DNA of 35,613 nt from Blautia sp. (GCA_022764275.1 JALERH010000062.1:1-35613), one strand, 5' to 3'; counted from the stretch's first letter, positions 25,915 through 34,906 are shown. The notes: generated by a model from the letters alone, not told the origin. Numbers and translations are program-made.

Positions 25915-26179
25915 AATAAAGGCGAGGAAAAAGAGGAGTAAGCGGTACGCTCTGCCAGAGAAAAATGCCATGGGTCATCCCCGTGCTGGAAGGCATTTTC
26001 AGAAATCACGGCCGCTGAAGGTAGCTTTGGAGCCGGGGAGCTGAAAGAAGAGTAGGCTTTCACGTATACCTGCGTTAAGGGTTAAGGAGATATGCAGAAA
26101 CGGGATTCTCTGCATAATGAAGGTGGTACCGCGACGACAATCGCCCTTCACACATCAGTGTGAGGGGCGCTGTTTTTTT
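25915..26179 (+). promoter_or_regulatory. T-box riboswitch, valine specific (specifier GUA)
   Basis: The leader has all parts of a T-box, which senses uncharged tRNA and stops termination when the amino acid runs low. Stem I: AGUA loop-E side at 25937-25940, helix AGCGG/CCGCT (25941-25945 with 26012-26016), GAA at 26017-26019, one base, then the specifier GUA (26021-26023), a valine codon. The upper helix pairs gaaaaatgcc (25960-25969) with ggcattttc (25992-26000). Stem III is around 26094-26115. The T-box AAGGTGGTACCGCG is at 26120-26133. In the antiterminator GAAGG (26119-26123) and GCGA (26131-26134) pair with CCTTC and TCGC (26141-26149), leaving the UGGUACC bulge; its UGGU fits the ACCA end of tRNA-Val. 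The competing terminator is listed separately. Confidence 0.95.
26142..26179 (+). terminator. T-box-controlled terminator before valS
   Basis: A 12-base-pair stem (26142-26153 with 26158-26169, one G:U) with an ATCA loop is followed by seven Ts (26173-26179). Its left arm contains the bases used by the antiterminator, so the two folds exclude each other. Confidence 0.93.
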
Positions 26180-26280
26180 GGGGAGAAATGCCAGACCTTT
26201 CCACTGATTCGAAACCATAGATTGGCAAAAACATGCCGCAAAATTAAGCCGCAGTATGGCGGCACAGGAGGAAACCAAGA

Positions 26281-28935
26281 ATGAGCAAGGAACTTGCAAA
26301 AACCTACGATCCGAAAGGAATCGAAGAACGTCTTTACAAGAAATGGATGGACAACGGTTACTTTCATGCAAAAGTAAACCCGGATAAGAAACCTTTTACC
26401 ATTGTGATGCCCCCGCCAAACGTAACCGGACAGCTTCACATGGGACACGCACTTGATGAAACCATGCAGGATATTCTGATTCGTTTCAAGAGAATGCAGG
26501 GCTATGAAGCGCTTTGGCAGCCAGGTACAGACCATGCAGCCATCGCTACAGAAGTAAAAGTTACAGAGAAGCTGAAAAAAGAAGGCATTGACAAAAATGA
26601 GATCGGCCGAGAGAAATTTCTGGAATATGCATGGCAGTGGAAAGAAGAGTACGGCGGAAAGATCATCAATCAGTTAAAGAAGCTGGGCGCTTCCGCGGAC
26701 TGGGAGAGAGAACGCTTTACCATGGACGAAGGATGTTCCAAGGCTGTACAGGAAGTTTTCATCAAATTATATGAAAAAGGCTATATCTACAAAGGCTCCC
26801 GTATCATCAACTGGTGCCCGGTATGTCAGACTTCCATTTCTGTCGCAGAGGTAGAGCATGAGGATCTGGACGGATTTTTCTGGCATATCAATTATCCCCT
26901 CGTGGGGGAAGAGGGCAAATTTGTGGAGATTGCTACCACCCGTCCGGAGACTCTTCTGGGAGATACGGCTGTTGCCGTAAATCCGGAGGACGAGCGCTAC
27001 AAACACCTTATTGGGAAAATGCTGAAGCTTCCTCTGACAGACAGAGAGATTCCGGTGATTGCGGATGAGTATGTAGACAAGGAATTCGGAACCGGCTGTG
27101 TAAAGATTACCCCGGCACATGATCCCAATGACTTTGAGGTAGGAAAACGCCATAACCTGCCGGAAATCAACATTATGAATGATGATGCCACCATCAATGA
27201 GCTGGGTGGAAAATATGCCGGAATGGATCGCTACGAGGCAAGAAAAGCTATGGTAGAGGATCTGGATAAGCTGGGACTTCTTGTGAAAGTCGTTCCTCAT
27301 AATCACAGTGTAGGAACTCATGACCGCTGCGGTACGACTGTAGAGCCTATGATCAAGCCACAGTGGTTTGTAAAAATGGACGAGATGGCAAAGGCTGCCA
27401 TCAAAGCTCTGGATGACGGAGAACTGGAATTTGTTCCCCCGAGATTCGACAAGACCTACCGCCATTGGCTGGAAAACATTCGTGACTGGTGTATTTCCCG
27501 TCAGCTCTGGTGGGGACACCGTATCCCGGCTTATTACTGTGACGAATGCGGTGAGACAGTGGTTGCCAGAGAAATGCCGGGAAAATGCCCGAAATGCGGC
27601 GGAACCCATTTCCATCAGGATGAGGACACCCTGGATACCTGGTTCAGCTCCGCATTATGGCCGTTCTCCACACTGGGATGGCCGGATAAGACAGAGGAAA
27701 TGGAGTATTTCTATCCTACCGATGTGCTGGTAACAGGATATGATATCATCTTCTTCTGGGTAATCCGTATGGTATTCTCTGCACTGGAGCAGACTGGAGA
27801 GGTACCGTTCCACCATGTTCTGATTCATGGTCTGGTAAGGGATTCCCAGGGCCGCAAGATGAGCAAATCTCTGGGAAATGGTATCGATCCTCTGGAAGTC
27901 ATTGACAAATACGGCGCAGATGCGCTGCGTCTGACTCTGATCACCGGAAATGCACCTGGAAATGATATGCGTTTCTACTGGGAACGTGTGGAATCCAGCC
28001 GTAACTTTGCAAACAAGATATGGAACGCTTCCCGTTTTATTATGATGAACCTGGAAGGAAAGACGGTTACGGAGCCGAAAGATATCACTGCACTTTGCCC
28101 GGAGGACAAATGGATTCTTTCCAAACTGAATACTGTGATCCGTGAAGTGACGGAGAACATGGACAAATATGAGCTGGGTATTGCAGTTCAGAAAGTTTAT
28201 GATTTCCTGTGGGATGAGCTTTGCGACTGGTATATTGAAATCGCAAAGGTACGTCTGTGGAAGGCTGACGAAAATCCGGAGGCAGCAAACGATGCTCTCT
28301 GGACGCTGCGTACAGCACTGACTCAGGGACTGAAACTGCTCCATCCGTTTATGCCGTTTATTACCGAGGAAATCTACTGCACACTCTTACCGGAAGAAGA
28401 GTCTATTATGATCTCCGACTGGCCGGTATACAAAGAAGAATGGAACTTCCCGCAGGCTGAACTTGCAATTGAAAGCTTTAAGGAAGTGGTAAGAGGCATC
28501 CGTAACACCAGAAACGAGATGAATGTTCCGCAGAACCGTAAGACGCACCTTGTCATTGTGGGAAAAGATGAGCAAATCTGTGCAATGTATGAGGAGAGTA
28601 AGAAATCCTTCGTAAACCTCGCTTTTGCAAAGGAAATCCATGTACAGGCTGATAAGGCCGGCATAGGCGAGGACGCAGTATCTGTTGTTGTTTCCAACGC
28701 TGTCGTTTATCTGCCGTTAGAAGATCTGGTAGACAGGGAAAAGGAACTGGAGCGGCTCACAAAAGAGCAGGAGCGCCTTACAAAAGAAATCGCCCGCTGC
28801 GAAGGTATGCTGAATAATCCAAACTTTGTAAACAAAGCCCCGGCTGCCAAGGTAGATGCGGAAAAGGAAAAACTTGCAAAATATAAAGAGATGAAAGAGA
28901 AGGTAAACATGCAGCTGGAACAGCTTAAGAAGTAA
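26281..28935 (+). CDS. valS: Valyl-tRNA synthetase
   Basis: An 884-residue class I synthetase that charges tRNA-Val. The HIGH motif reads HMGH at 53-56 ([14 protein letters not shown]) and KMSKS is at 526-530. The editing domain, which removes Thr-tRNA, follows the first part of the Rossmann fold ([13 protein letters not shown] near 220). Two CxxC knuckles (CDECG and CPKCG, near 420-440) suggest a zinc site in an insertion. The anticodon-binding domain is followed by the C-terminal coiled coil typical of ValRS (about 815-884, [17 protein letters not shown]). AGGAGG lies 9 bases before the ATG, next to a small GCCGC/GCGGC hairpin at 26248-26263. Expression is set by the T-box. An LTA-synthase-like gene starts 14 bases after the stop and probably shares the transcript. 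Confidence 0.98.
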   Translation: MSKELAKTYDPKGIEERLYKKWMDNGYFHAKVNPDKKPFTIVMPPPNVTGQLHMGHALDETMQDILIRFKRMQGYEALWQPGTDHAAIATEVKVTEKLKKEGIDKNEIGREKFLEYAWQWKEEYGGKIINQLKKLGASADWERERFTMDEGCSKAVQEVFIKLYEKGYIYKGSRIINWCPVCQTSISVAEVEHEDLDGFFWHINYPLVGEEGKFVEIATTRPETLLGDTAVAVNPEDERYKHLIGKMLKLPLTDREIPVIADEYVDKEFGTGCVKITPAHDPNDFEVGKRHNLPEINIMNDDATINELGGKYAGMDRYEARKAMVEDLDKLGLLVKVVPHNHSVGTHDRCGTTVEPMIKPQWFVKMDEMAKAAIKALDDGELEFVPPRFDKTYRHWLENIRDWCISRQLWWGHRIPAYYCDECGETVVAREMPGKCPKCGGTHFHQDEDTLDTWFSSALWPFSTLGWPDKTEEMEYFYPTDVLVTGYDIIFFWVIRMVFSALEQTGEVPFHHVLIHGLVRDSQGRKMSKSLGNGIDPLEVIDKYGADALRLTLITGNAPGNDMRFYWERVESSRNFANKIWNASRFIMMNLEGKTVTEPKDITALCPEDKWILSKLNTVIREVTENMDKYELGIAVQKVYDFLWDELCDWYIEIAKVRLWKADENPEAANDALWTLRTALTQGLKLLHPFMPFITEEIYCTLLPEEESIMISDWPVYKEEWNFPQAELAIESFKEVVRGIRNTRNEMNVPQNRKTHLVIVGKDEQICAMYEESKKSFVNLAFAKEIHVQADKAGIGEDAVSVVVSNAVVYLPLEDLVDREKELERLTKEQERLTKEIARCEGMLNNPNFVNKAPAAKVDAEKEKLAKYKEMKEKVNMQLEQLKK

Positions 28936-28949
28936 AAAGGAGCGTTTTG

Positions 28950-30974
28950 ATGAAACTGAGCAAATTTTGCAATAAGATATCCCTCATTCTCCAGGCATTA
29001 TGGTGTGTGGTTCTCTATTTTATCATAGAGGCCATCAGCCGCCACTCTATCGCAGAGACCTGGGATTACATGACGGGAAAACCGTTGGTGTTTGCTTATA
29101 ATACAGCGTTTATTTTTACCACAATGCTGATCGTTTACCTGTTTCACAGACGATTTTTCTGGCGTGTGGTGGTGTCTGTCTTCTGGCTGTTTTTAGGAGC
29201 GGTAAACGGAATCCTGCTGATGAACAGGGTAACGCCGTTTACCGGACCTGACCTGCATATGCTGACAGATGGAATTGCCATTATGCAGAAATACCTGCCT
29301 GCGTATGGCGTGGTGATCGGCTGTATCGTGATCGGAGCCATTGTGATAGGGCTCATCACCCTGTTCATCAAGGGACCGAAGTACAAAGAGAAAATCCGGT
29401 ACCGTTATGTCGTTCCACTGATCATTGTGGGAGTTCTGGCTTTTGGAGGAATTACCCAGCTTGCCCTGGAAAAAAGAGTCTTGTCCAACTATTTTGGAAA
29501 TATCGCCTTTGCTTATGAAGACTATGGATATCCCTATTGTCTGGTGACTACCATTTTTAATACAGGTATCAGCTGCCCGCGGGATTATTCCGAGTCCGAG
29601 ATTAATCGGATTCAGAATACGGAGGAGAACCTCCCGGCAACAGATGAGGAAAGCCGGCCCAATATTCTGTTCCTTCAGCTGGAATCCTTTTTTGATCCCA
29701 CGTTGGTAAATTACCTGGAAATTTCCGAAGACCCGATTCCTACTTTCCGAAAACTGATGGAAGAGTATTCTTCCGGATATTTCAAGGTGCCATCTGTTGG
29801 TGCCGGAACGGCAAATACGGAATTTGAGGCAATTACCGGAATGAGCCTTCATTATTTCGGACCGGGAGAGTATCCCTATAAAAGCATTCTGAAGGAAACG
29901 ACCTGCGAGAGTGCCCCTTATGTATTAAAGGATCTGGGTTACAGCACCCATGCAATACATAACAATGAGGCGAATTTCTATGGAAGAAAAACGATTTTTC
30001 CGAATCTGGGCTTTGATACGTTTACCTCAGAAGAGTATATGCCGGAGGAAAATCAGAAGAATCCTCTGGGTTGGGTAAAAGACAGTGTCCTTACAGACGA
30101 AATCCTGAAATGCCTGGATTCCACGGAAGGACCGGATTATGTCTATACCATTTCCGTACAGGGCCACGGAGATTATCCGGAGGAGCCAATCCTGGAGGAT
30201 CCCCAGATTACCGTTTCCGGTGCGCCTACAGAAGAAATGAATAATAAATGGGAATATTATGTAAATCAGATTCATGAGATGGATCAATTTGTCAATGAAC
30301 TGATACTGGCTCTGGAGGACTATCCGGAAGATGTGGTCCTGGTCATGTATGGTGATCATCTTCCCACCATGGGACTGACGGTTGAGGATCTGGAAAACAA
30401 ATATCTGTTCCAGACAGAGTATGTGATCTGGGACAATATGGGCCTGACCAAGAAAGATGAAAACCTGGCTTCCTATCAGATCGCGGCAGAGGTGCTGGAC
30501 CGTGTAGGTATCCATGAGGGTACGATTTACCGCTATCACCAGGCAAGAAGAAATACAAAGAACTACCAGGTTGATCTGGAAACTCTGCAGTACGATCTGC
30601 TTTATGGAGAGAGGTATGCTTACGGCGGGGAAAACCCTTACAAACGAACCAGGATGAGGCTGGGACTTTATGATGTGACGCTGGATTCCATCCGGCTTGT
30701 ATCCGATACGGACTATACGTATTATATTCAGGGAACAAATTTCACCCCATCCAGTCAGGTGAAGCTCAATGGAGAATGGTACGATACGATTTACGTAAGT
30801 CCTGCGACTCTGGTTATTACCGGAACTGAGCTGAATGATTTTGACAGAATTTCTGTTGTGCAGCGAAGCAACAGCTCTACCAGAAAGGCACTGAGCAAGA
30901 GCTATGATCGTGCAGTTTATGCTCTGTACAGCGAAAATCCGTGGAAACTGACACGGGAACCCCAGGAAAACTAA
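28950..30974 (+). CDS. LTA synthase-family sulfatase with a C-terminal extension
   Basis: A 674-residue membrane enzyme of the LtaS family, which moves glycerol-phosphate units from phosphatidylglycerol onto an envelope polymer. About five membrane helices lie within residues 10-170. The extracellular alkaline-phosphatase-type domain has E245 (LQLESFFD), the nucleophile threonine T287 (GAGTANTEFE), H406 (VQGHGDYP) and D469-H470 (MYGDHLP), matching the metal and active-site residues of LtaS. After the catalytic domain there are about 100 extra residues (575-674) rich in beta strands (YIQGTNFTPSSQVKLNG), similar to an IPT/TIG Ig-like fold. GGAG lies 7 bases before the ATG at 28950; a TTG one codon earlier is less likely. 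The polymer made is not certain. As the second gene after valS it may share the T-box control. Confidence 0.87.
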   Translation: MKLSKFCNKISLILQALWCVVLYFIIEAISRHSIAETWDYMTGKPLVFAYNTAFIFTTMLIVYLFHRRFFWRVVVSVFWLFLGAVNGILLMNRVTPFTGPDLHMLTDGIAIMQKYLPAYGVVIGCIVIGAIVIGLITLFIKGPKYKEKIRYRYVVPLIIVGVLAFGGITQLALEKRVLSNYFGNIAFAYEDYGYPYCLVTTIFNTGISCPRDYSESEINRIQNTEENLPATDEESRPNILFLQLESFFDPTLVNYLEISEDPIPTFRKLMEEYSSGYFKVPSVGAGTANTEFEAITGMSLHYFGPGEYPYKSILKETTCESAPYVLKDLGYSTHAIHNNEANFYGRKTIFPNLGFDTFTSEEYMPEENQKNPLGWVKDSVLTDEILKCLDSTEGPDYVYTISVQGHGDYPEEPILEDPQITVSGAPTEEMNNKWEYYVNQIHEMDQFVNELILALEDYPEDVVLVMYGDHLPTMGLTVEDLENKYLFQTEYVIWDNMGLTKKDENLASYQIAAEVLDRVGIHEGTIYRYHQARRNTKNYQVDLETLQYDLLYGERYAYGGENPYKRTRMRLGLYDVTLDSIRLVSDTDYTYYIQGTNFTPSSQVKLNGEWYDTIYVSPATLVITGTELNDFDRISVVQRSNSSTRKALSKSYDRAVYALYSENPWKLTREPQEN

Positions 30975-31006
30975 AAAATTGTCGTATAAAAACTTACGAT
31001 TGGTAC

Positions 31007-31034
31007 TGGACATCTTTCACCACTATTATATAAT
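31007..31034 (+). promoter_or_regulatory. Promoter of folC
   Basis: TGGACA at 31007-31012, a 16-base spacer and TATAAT at 31029-31034, 85 bases before the folC start codon. Confidence 0.6.
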
Positions 31035-31049
31035 GATAGAGTAACAGTT

Positions 31050-31081
31050 CTGCCGGGAAGCGGGATGTATCTTCCCGGCAG
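31050..31081 (+). promoter_or_regulatory. Perfect hairpin in the folC leader
   Basis: An 11-base-pair GC-rich stem (CTGCCGGGAAG at 31050-31060 with its complement at 31071-31081) has a 10-base loop. Only three Ts follow, so it is a weak terminator at best. Lying between the folC promoter and start codon, it may be an attenuator or RNA-stabilising structure, or an end signal for the upstream LTA-synthase-like transcript. Confidence 0.55.
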
Positions 31082-31118
31082 CTTTGCAATACATTAGATA
31101 AAAGTGGTGAATTTTTTT

Positions 31119-32420
31119 ATGAATTACGAAGAAGCAGTTGCTTATATTGAAGAAACTCCAAAGTTTACGAAAAAAAACAGCCTGGAGCATACAAAAGAAT
31201 GTTTAAGGAGACTGGGAAGCCCGGAGAAAAAATTTAAGGTGATCCATGTGGCGGGAACCAACGGAAAGGGAAGCACCTGTGCTTTCCTGACCTCCATCCT
31301 GAGAGAGGCAGGATATTCCTGCGGACTTTTTACCTCTCCTCATCTGGTAAAAATCAACGAGAGATTCCAGATCAACGAGGAAAATATTGATGATGATACG
31401 TTTCTGGCAGCTTTTGAGAAGGTGAAGGCTCTCGCGGATGAATTGGTGGCAGAAGGAAACTATCATCCGACCTATTTTGAGATGCTGTTTCTCATGGGAA
31501 TGGTCATTTTTGCTGATGCAGGAGTGGATTATCTGACTCTGGAGACAGGACTGGGCGGAAGACTGGATGCCACGACAGCAGTGGAAGCTCCCATTGCCTG
31601 CGTCATCACATCCATCAGTCTCGACCATCAGCAGTATCTGGGAAATACGGTGGCAGAGATTGCGGGAGAAAAGGCAGGAATCATTGTTCCGGGAGTACCT
31701 GTCATTTATGATGCCAATGATAAAGAAGCGGCAGAAGTAATCAAAAAAAAGGCAGAAGAGCTTCACAGCCCCGCTTATCCCGTGGTACTTGGAGATGCCA
31801 CAGTGCTGGGAAATACACGGGAAGGCATTGATTTTTCCCTGAAGAATGGGTATGATGAAAACGGACAATATCACATTCCGTTTATTGCAAAATATCAGGT
31901 GATGAATGCTTCCCTGGCTATAAAGACGATGGAAGTGCTTCATGATATGCTGCACGTATCGGCAGATGAGCTGAGAAAAGGAATTTCGGAAACCAGATGG
32001 CAGGGCAGAATGGAGACAATCCTGCCGGGTGTGATCGTGGACGGAGCACATAATGAGGATGGAGTCTGTAAATTTGTGGAAACAGCTGCGCATTTTCAGG
32101 AGGAATACCCGTTGACGATGCTTTTTTCAGCGGTGAACGATAAGGATTATACGGATATGATCCGTACAATCTGTGAAAAGATCCGTTTCCGCCATGTTGT
32201 CACGACGCAGGTGGGAGGATACCGGGAAGTTCCGTCTGAAGAACTGGCACAGATTTTCCGGGATGCAGGATGCTCTTCCGTGGAATCAGAGGATGATATT
32301 GAAGAGGCTTTTCGCAAAGCACTTGCGGCAAAAGGAGAGGATGGAATGCTTTTCTGCGTGGGCTCTCTTTATCTGGTGGGAGAGATCAAAGCAGCACTGA
32401 ACAAAGGCATCAGAGGCTGA
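31119..32420 (+). CDS. folC: Folylpolyglutamate synthase / dihydrofolate synthase
   Basis: A 433-residue Mur-ligase-like enzyme that adds glutamate to dihydropteroate and to tetrahydrofolates, keeping folates in the cell. The ATP loop GTNGKGS is at 46-52, and the family motifs LFTSPHL, TLETGLGGRLDATT and SLDHQQYLGNT (catalytic His) follow, with the C-terminal domain motif VDGAHNEDG. A GTG at 31104 opens the frame, but GTGGTGA at 31104-31110 looks like the ribosome binding site of the ATG at 31119, which I choose. Downstream are a 50-residue gene and a zinc-ribbon protein on the same strand with short gaps, probably one operon. Confidence 0.95.
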   Translation: MNYEEAVAYIEETPKFTKKNSLEHTKECLRRLGSPEKKFKVIHVAGTNGKGSTCAFLTSILREAGYSCGLFTSPHLVKINERFQINEENIDDDTFLAAFEKVKALADELVAEGNYHPTYFEMLFLMGMVIFADAGVDYLTLETGLGGRLDATTAVEAPIACVITSISLDHQQYLGNTVAEIAGEKAGIIVPGVPVIYDANDKEAAEVIKKKAEELHSPAYPVVLGDATVLGNTREGIDFSLKNGYDENGQYHIPFIAKYQVMNASLAIKTMEVLHDMLHVSADELRKGISETRWQGRMETILPGVIVDGAHNEDGVCKFVETAAHFQEEYPLTMLFSAVNDKDYTDMIRTICEKIRFRHVVTTQVGGYREVPSEELAQIFRDAGCSSVESEDDIEEAFRKALAAKGEDGMLFCVGSLYLVGEIKAALNKGIRG

Positions 32421-32466
32421 TACCATCTGACGGGAAAGGAAGCGGTTCCCATAAGGAGGAATTTAC

Positions 32467-32619
32467 ATGATCGATTACGAAGAAGAACTGAAGAAATTTG
32501 AACCCTGTCTGGATGTCACAGATGCAGAAGGCGCCATTTACGACAGGGAGCTGACAGACATCCTGGATATCCTTCAGGAAATGCTGCGGGAAGCCAAAAG
32601 CGGACGCCGCGTGAAATAG
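32467..32619 (+). CDS. Small uncharacterised protein, 50 residues
   Basis: A short frame with an ideal ribosome binding site (AAGGAGG at 32453-32459, 7 bases before the ATG). The protein is very acidic at first (MIDYEEELKKFEPCLDV) and ends in a helix with basic residues (LTDILDILQEMLREAKSGRRVK). It has one cysteine, no signal peptide and no membrane helix, so it should be a small cytoplasmic helical protein. It lies 46 bases after folC and 16 bases before the zinc-ribbon gene, in a run of three genes. I do not recognise the family. The ribosome binding site and tight spacing make a real gene likely. Confidence 0.75.
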   Translation: MIDYEEELKKFEPCLDVTDAEGAIYDRELTDILDILQEMLREAKSGRRVK

Positions 32620-32635
32620 AAATAAGGAGATACGA

Positions 32636-33982
32636 ATGAACTGCATGAATTGCGGCGCGTTCCTGGCGGATAAGGATCTGGATTACTGTCCCCATTGCGG
32701 CTGTAATGTCCTGATTCAGAAAAAAGTGGATTATCTTTCCAAGTTTTATTACAATCAGGGCCTGGAAAAAGCCAGTATCCGTGACCTGTCAGGGGCCATA
32801 AACTGTTTGAAACAAAGCCTTACCTATGATAAAAGAAACATTCAGGCGAGAAATCTTCTGGGTCTGGTCTATTTTGAGACGGGAGAAGTGGTCGCCGCCC
32901 TCAGCGAGTGGGTCATCAGCAAAAACCTGAAACCTACGAAAAATCTTGCAAATGAATATATCAACCGTCTCCAGGCGAATTCCAATAAACTGGATGCCAT
33001 CAATGAGACGATTCGGAAATATAACAATGCGCTGGCGCTTTGTCGGGAAGGGCATGAGGATATGGCCGCCATCCAGCTTCGGAAGATTCTTACTCAGAAC
33101 TCCAAGCTGATCAAGGGCTATCATCTGCTTGCACTGATTCAGATGAAAGATCATGAATGGAGCAAGGCCAGGAGAACGCTAAGAAAAGCGGCGCGTATTG
33201 ACAAGACAAACACGACTACCCTGCGTTTTCTGAGGGAAGTAGATGAGCAGACCGGGGTCACCACCCGCCTGGAAAAACAGAAAAAGGGTCTTTTTCAGGG
33301 AAAAAATGCTTCGGTGGGAAACGAGGATGGCATCGAGAGCCTGGTGGTTCAGCCGCCCGCATACAGGGAAAACTCCAGAGCTTCACTGTTTATTACGCTT
33401 ATGCTGGGAGTGGCAGCCGGAGCATTGGCATTCTGGTTTCTGGCGGTGCCGGCAATCAAGCAGGGTATTTACCGGGAAGCAAACCAGCAGATTGTGAAAT
33501 ACAGTGAATCTCTTTCCAGTCAGGGCGCGGAATTATCCAAAGCACAGGGAGAAGCAAAGGAATCCGGTGATACGGCAGAGGAATTCGCTTTGCAGCTGGA
33601 GGAAGAAAAGAAGAAGAGCCAGAGTTATCAGGCTCTTATGAACGCTTATGCTGCACTTGTGCAGGATGAGTATGATGCGGCCGCGCTGGAAATCCAGAAG
33701 GTTTACGAAGATTCACTTTCGGATGATGTAAAGGGAATCTACAGCCTGATCTGCGAAAGAACCGGTGTGAGCGGAATTTCATCTGATCCGGATGAGGAGA
33801 GTACAGACAGCTCGGGAAGCGGAGATTACAGTGATACCGGTTATGACGATTCATACTACGATGATTCGGGTTATGATGATTCATACTACGATGACTCAGG
33901 CTATGATGATTCGAATTATGATGATTCCGGCTATGAAGAATCCGGTTACTATGATGAAGACGGAAATTATATAGAGTATTAG
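32636..33982 (+). CDS. Zinc-ribbon/TPR membrane protein with an acidic repeat tail
   Basis: A 448-residue protein of four parts. An N-terminal zinc ribbon with C3, C6, C18 and C21 (CxxC-x11-CxxC) leads to a TPR region (about 30-200; ASIRDLSGAINCLKQSL, NLLGLVYFETGEVVAAL, MAAIQLRKIL, GYHLLALIQMKDHEWSKA). One membrane helix follows at about 249-270 (LFITLMLGVAAGALAFWFL). Outside are a coiled coil (about 280-325), a small helical domain and a tail of tandem GYDDSYYDDS units (residues 402-436). The expected topology is zinc ribbon and TPRs in the cytoplasm, coil and acidic tail outside. AAGGAG precedes the ATG; a Met three codons on is also possible. Function unknown. It is followed by a terminator and the spoIIA operon. 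Confidence 0.85.
   Translation: MNCMNCGAFLADKDLDYCPHCGCNVLIQKKVDYLSKFYYNQGLEKASIRDLSGAINCLKQSLTYDKRNIQARNLLGLVYFETGEVVAALSEWVISKNLKPTKNLANEYINRLQANSNKLDAINETIRKYNNALALCREGHEDMAAIQLRKILTQNSKLIKGYHLLALIQMKDHEWSKARRTLRKAARIDKTNTTTLRFLREVDEQTGVTTRLEKQKKGLFQGKNASVGNEDGIESLVVQPPAYRENSRASLFITLMLGVAAGALAFWFLAVPAIKQGIYREANQQIVKYSESLSSQGAELSKAQGEAKESGDTAEEFALQLEEEKKKSQSYQALMNAYAALVQDEYDAAALEIQKVYEDSLSDDVKGIYSLICERTGVSGISSDPDEESTDSSGSGDYSDTGYDDSYYDDSGYDDSYYDDSGYDDSNYDDSGYEESGYYDEDGNYIEY
33839..33943 (+). repeat. 30-base tandem repeat coding for Asp/Tyr/Ser units
   Basis: Three full units (33839-33868, 33869-33898, 33899-33928) and a partial fourth encode GYDDSYYDDS, with N replacing Y once. The nucleotide units are close to identical, so copy number may vary between strains. 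They belong to the 3' end of the zinc-ribbon/TPR gene. Confidence 0.85.
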
Positions 33983-34043
33983 AGATTGTCCGGCAGGGTA
34001 TTCCTGTGACGGGATGAAACAGATACACAGAGAGGAACCTCCA

Positions 34044-34081
34044 GAAAGGGGATGTGCATGTGCATGTCTCCTTTTCTTTTT
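34044..34081 (+). terminator. Intrinsic terminator before the spoIIA operon
   Basis: A 9-base-pair stem (34045-34053 with 34066-34074, two G:U) has a 12-base loop (gtgcatgtgcat) that is itself a repeat. The arm ends in a T-run of about 10 bases broken by one C (34072-34081). It should end the folC transcript. Confidence 0.7.
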
Positions 34082-34125
34082 GGAGAAAAATGGAATAATC
34101 TGCAGAATAAGGGGGAATCTTATTT

Positions 34126-34455
34126 ATGGAACCTGTCTTTGAGACCGCAGGCACCTGCCTGACCATTTTGCTTCCGGCAGAGCTGGACCATCCTGCTTCG
34201 GACATTATCCGGAGAGAATCTGACCGCATTATGGGACGGATTTATATCCGGACGATCAACTTTGATTTCCGGCGTACGACCTTTATGGACAGTTCCGGCA
34301 TCGGGCTGATCATGGGACGGTACCGCGCACTGGGGATGCGCAGCGGGTGTATCCGGGCTACCAATGTGAGCAGCTACATTATCAAGCTGCTGAGACTTTC
34401 CGGTGTGCATAAATTTATGGAAATCTGCGATGCGGCAGAAGTTTCAGGCGAATAG
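34126..34455 (+). CDS. spoIIAA: Anti-sigma F factor antagonist SpoIIAA
   Basis: A 109-residue STAS-domain protein. Unphosphorylated SpoIIAA binds SpoIIAB and frees sigma F in the forespore, and SpoIIAB can phosphorylate and inactivate it. The phosphorylation loop is clear in FMDSSGIGLIMGRYR; one of the adjacent serines S56/S57 corresponds to Ser58 of Bacillus subtilis. A GGGGGA ribosome binding site lies 10 bases before the ATG. It is the first gene of spoIIAA-spoIIAB-sigF. A sigma-H promoter is expected, but I see only weak candidates (GAAT at 34105-34108). Confidence 0.94.
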   Translation: MEPVFETAGTCLTILLPAELDHPASDIIRRESDRIMGRIYIRTINFDFRRTTFMDSSGIGLIMGRYRALGMRSGCIRATNVSSYIIKLLRLSGVHKFMEICDAAEVSGE

Positions 34456-34468
34456 AAAGGAGGAGAGT

Positions 34469-34897
34469 ATGATGGAAAATACCAATGAAATGACAATTAT
34501 TTTTGACAGCCGTCCGGTAAATGAAGGACTTGCCAGGGTTACGGTGGCGTCCTTCTGCACCCAGTTAAATCCGACCCTGGAGGAGGTTGCAGATATAAAA
34601 ACAGCTGTTTCCGAGGCAGTTACAAATTGTATCATCCACGGATACGAAGGTCAGGTACATAAGATTAAAATGACGTGCAGCCTGAAAGGACAGGAGATTA
34701 CAGTAGATATCAGCGATGAGGGGGTAGGAATCCCGGATATTAAAAAAGCAATGGAACCGCTTTATACATCCCGGCCGGACAAAGACCGCTCCGGCATGGG
34801 ATTTACCTTTATGGAAGCGTTTATGGATGAGGTGAAAGTAGAATCCGAGGTGGGAAAAGGCACGACTGTGCACATGAAAAAGACCATCGGCAGATAA
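34469..34897 (+). CDS. spoIIAB: Anti-sigma F factor and kinase SpoIIAB
   Basis: A 142-residue GHKL-fold serine kinase. In the predivisional cell it holds sigma F inactive, and it phosphorylates SpoIIAA using ATP. Visible are the N-box (EAVTNCIIHGY, with E49 and N53), the G1 box DEGVGIPD at 83-90 and the G2 box GMGFTFME at 109-116. AAAGGAGGAG lies just before two consecutive ATGs (34469 and 34472); either could be used. It lies 13 bases after spoIIAA, and sigF follows after nine bases, so the three are coupled. Confidence 0.95.
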   Translation: MMENTNEMTIIFDSRPVNEGLARVTVASFCTQLNPTLEEVADIKTAVSEAVTNCIIHGYEGQVHKIKMTCSLKGQEITVDISDEGVGIPDIKKAMEPLYTSRPDKDRSGMGFTFMEAFMDEVKVESEVGKGTTVHMKKTIGR

Positions 34898-34906
34898 GGA
34901 GGTAAG

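Noticed and set aside
30027-31013. A 328-codon minus-strand frame opposite the LTA-synthase-like gene
   Set aside because: Shadow frame rich in Ile, Phe and His, as expected from the complement of a coding region, and no domain is seen.
33839-33943. CRISPR-like short repeats
   Set aside because: The units are directly tandem with no spacers, are in frame, and encode a regular GYDDSYYDDS tail.
34081-34108. Sigma-H promoter for spoIIA
   Set aside because: Sigma H is expected from known biology, but the only candidate (a GGAGAA-like -35 and GAAT at 34105) deviates at several positions and in spacing, so I do not list it as a feature.
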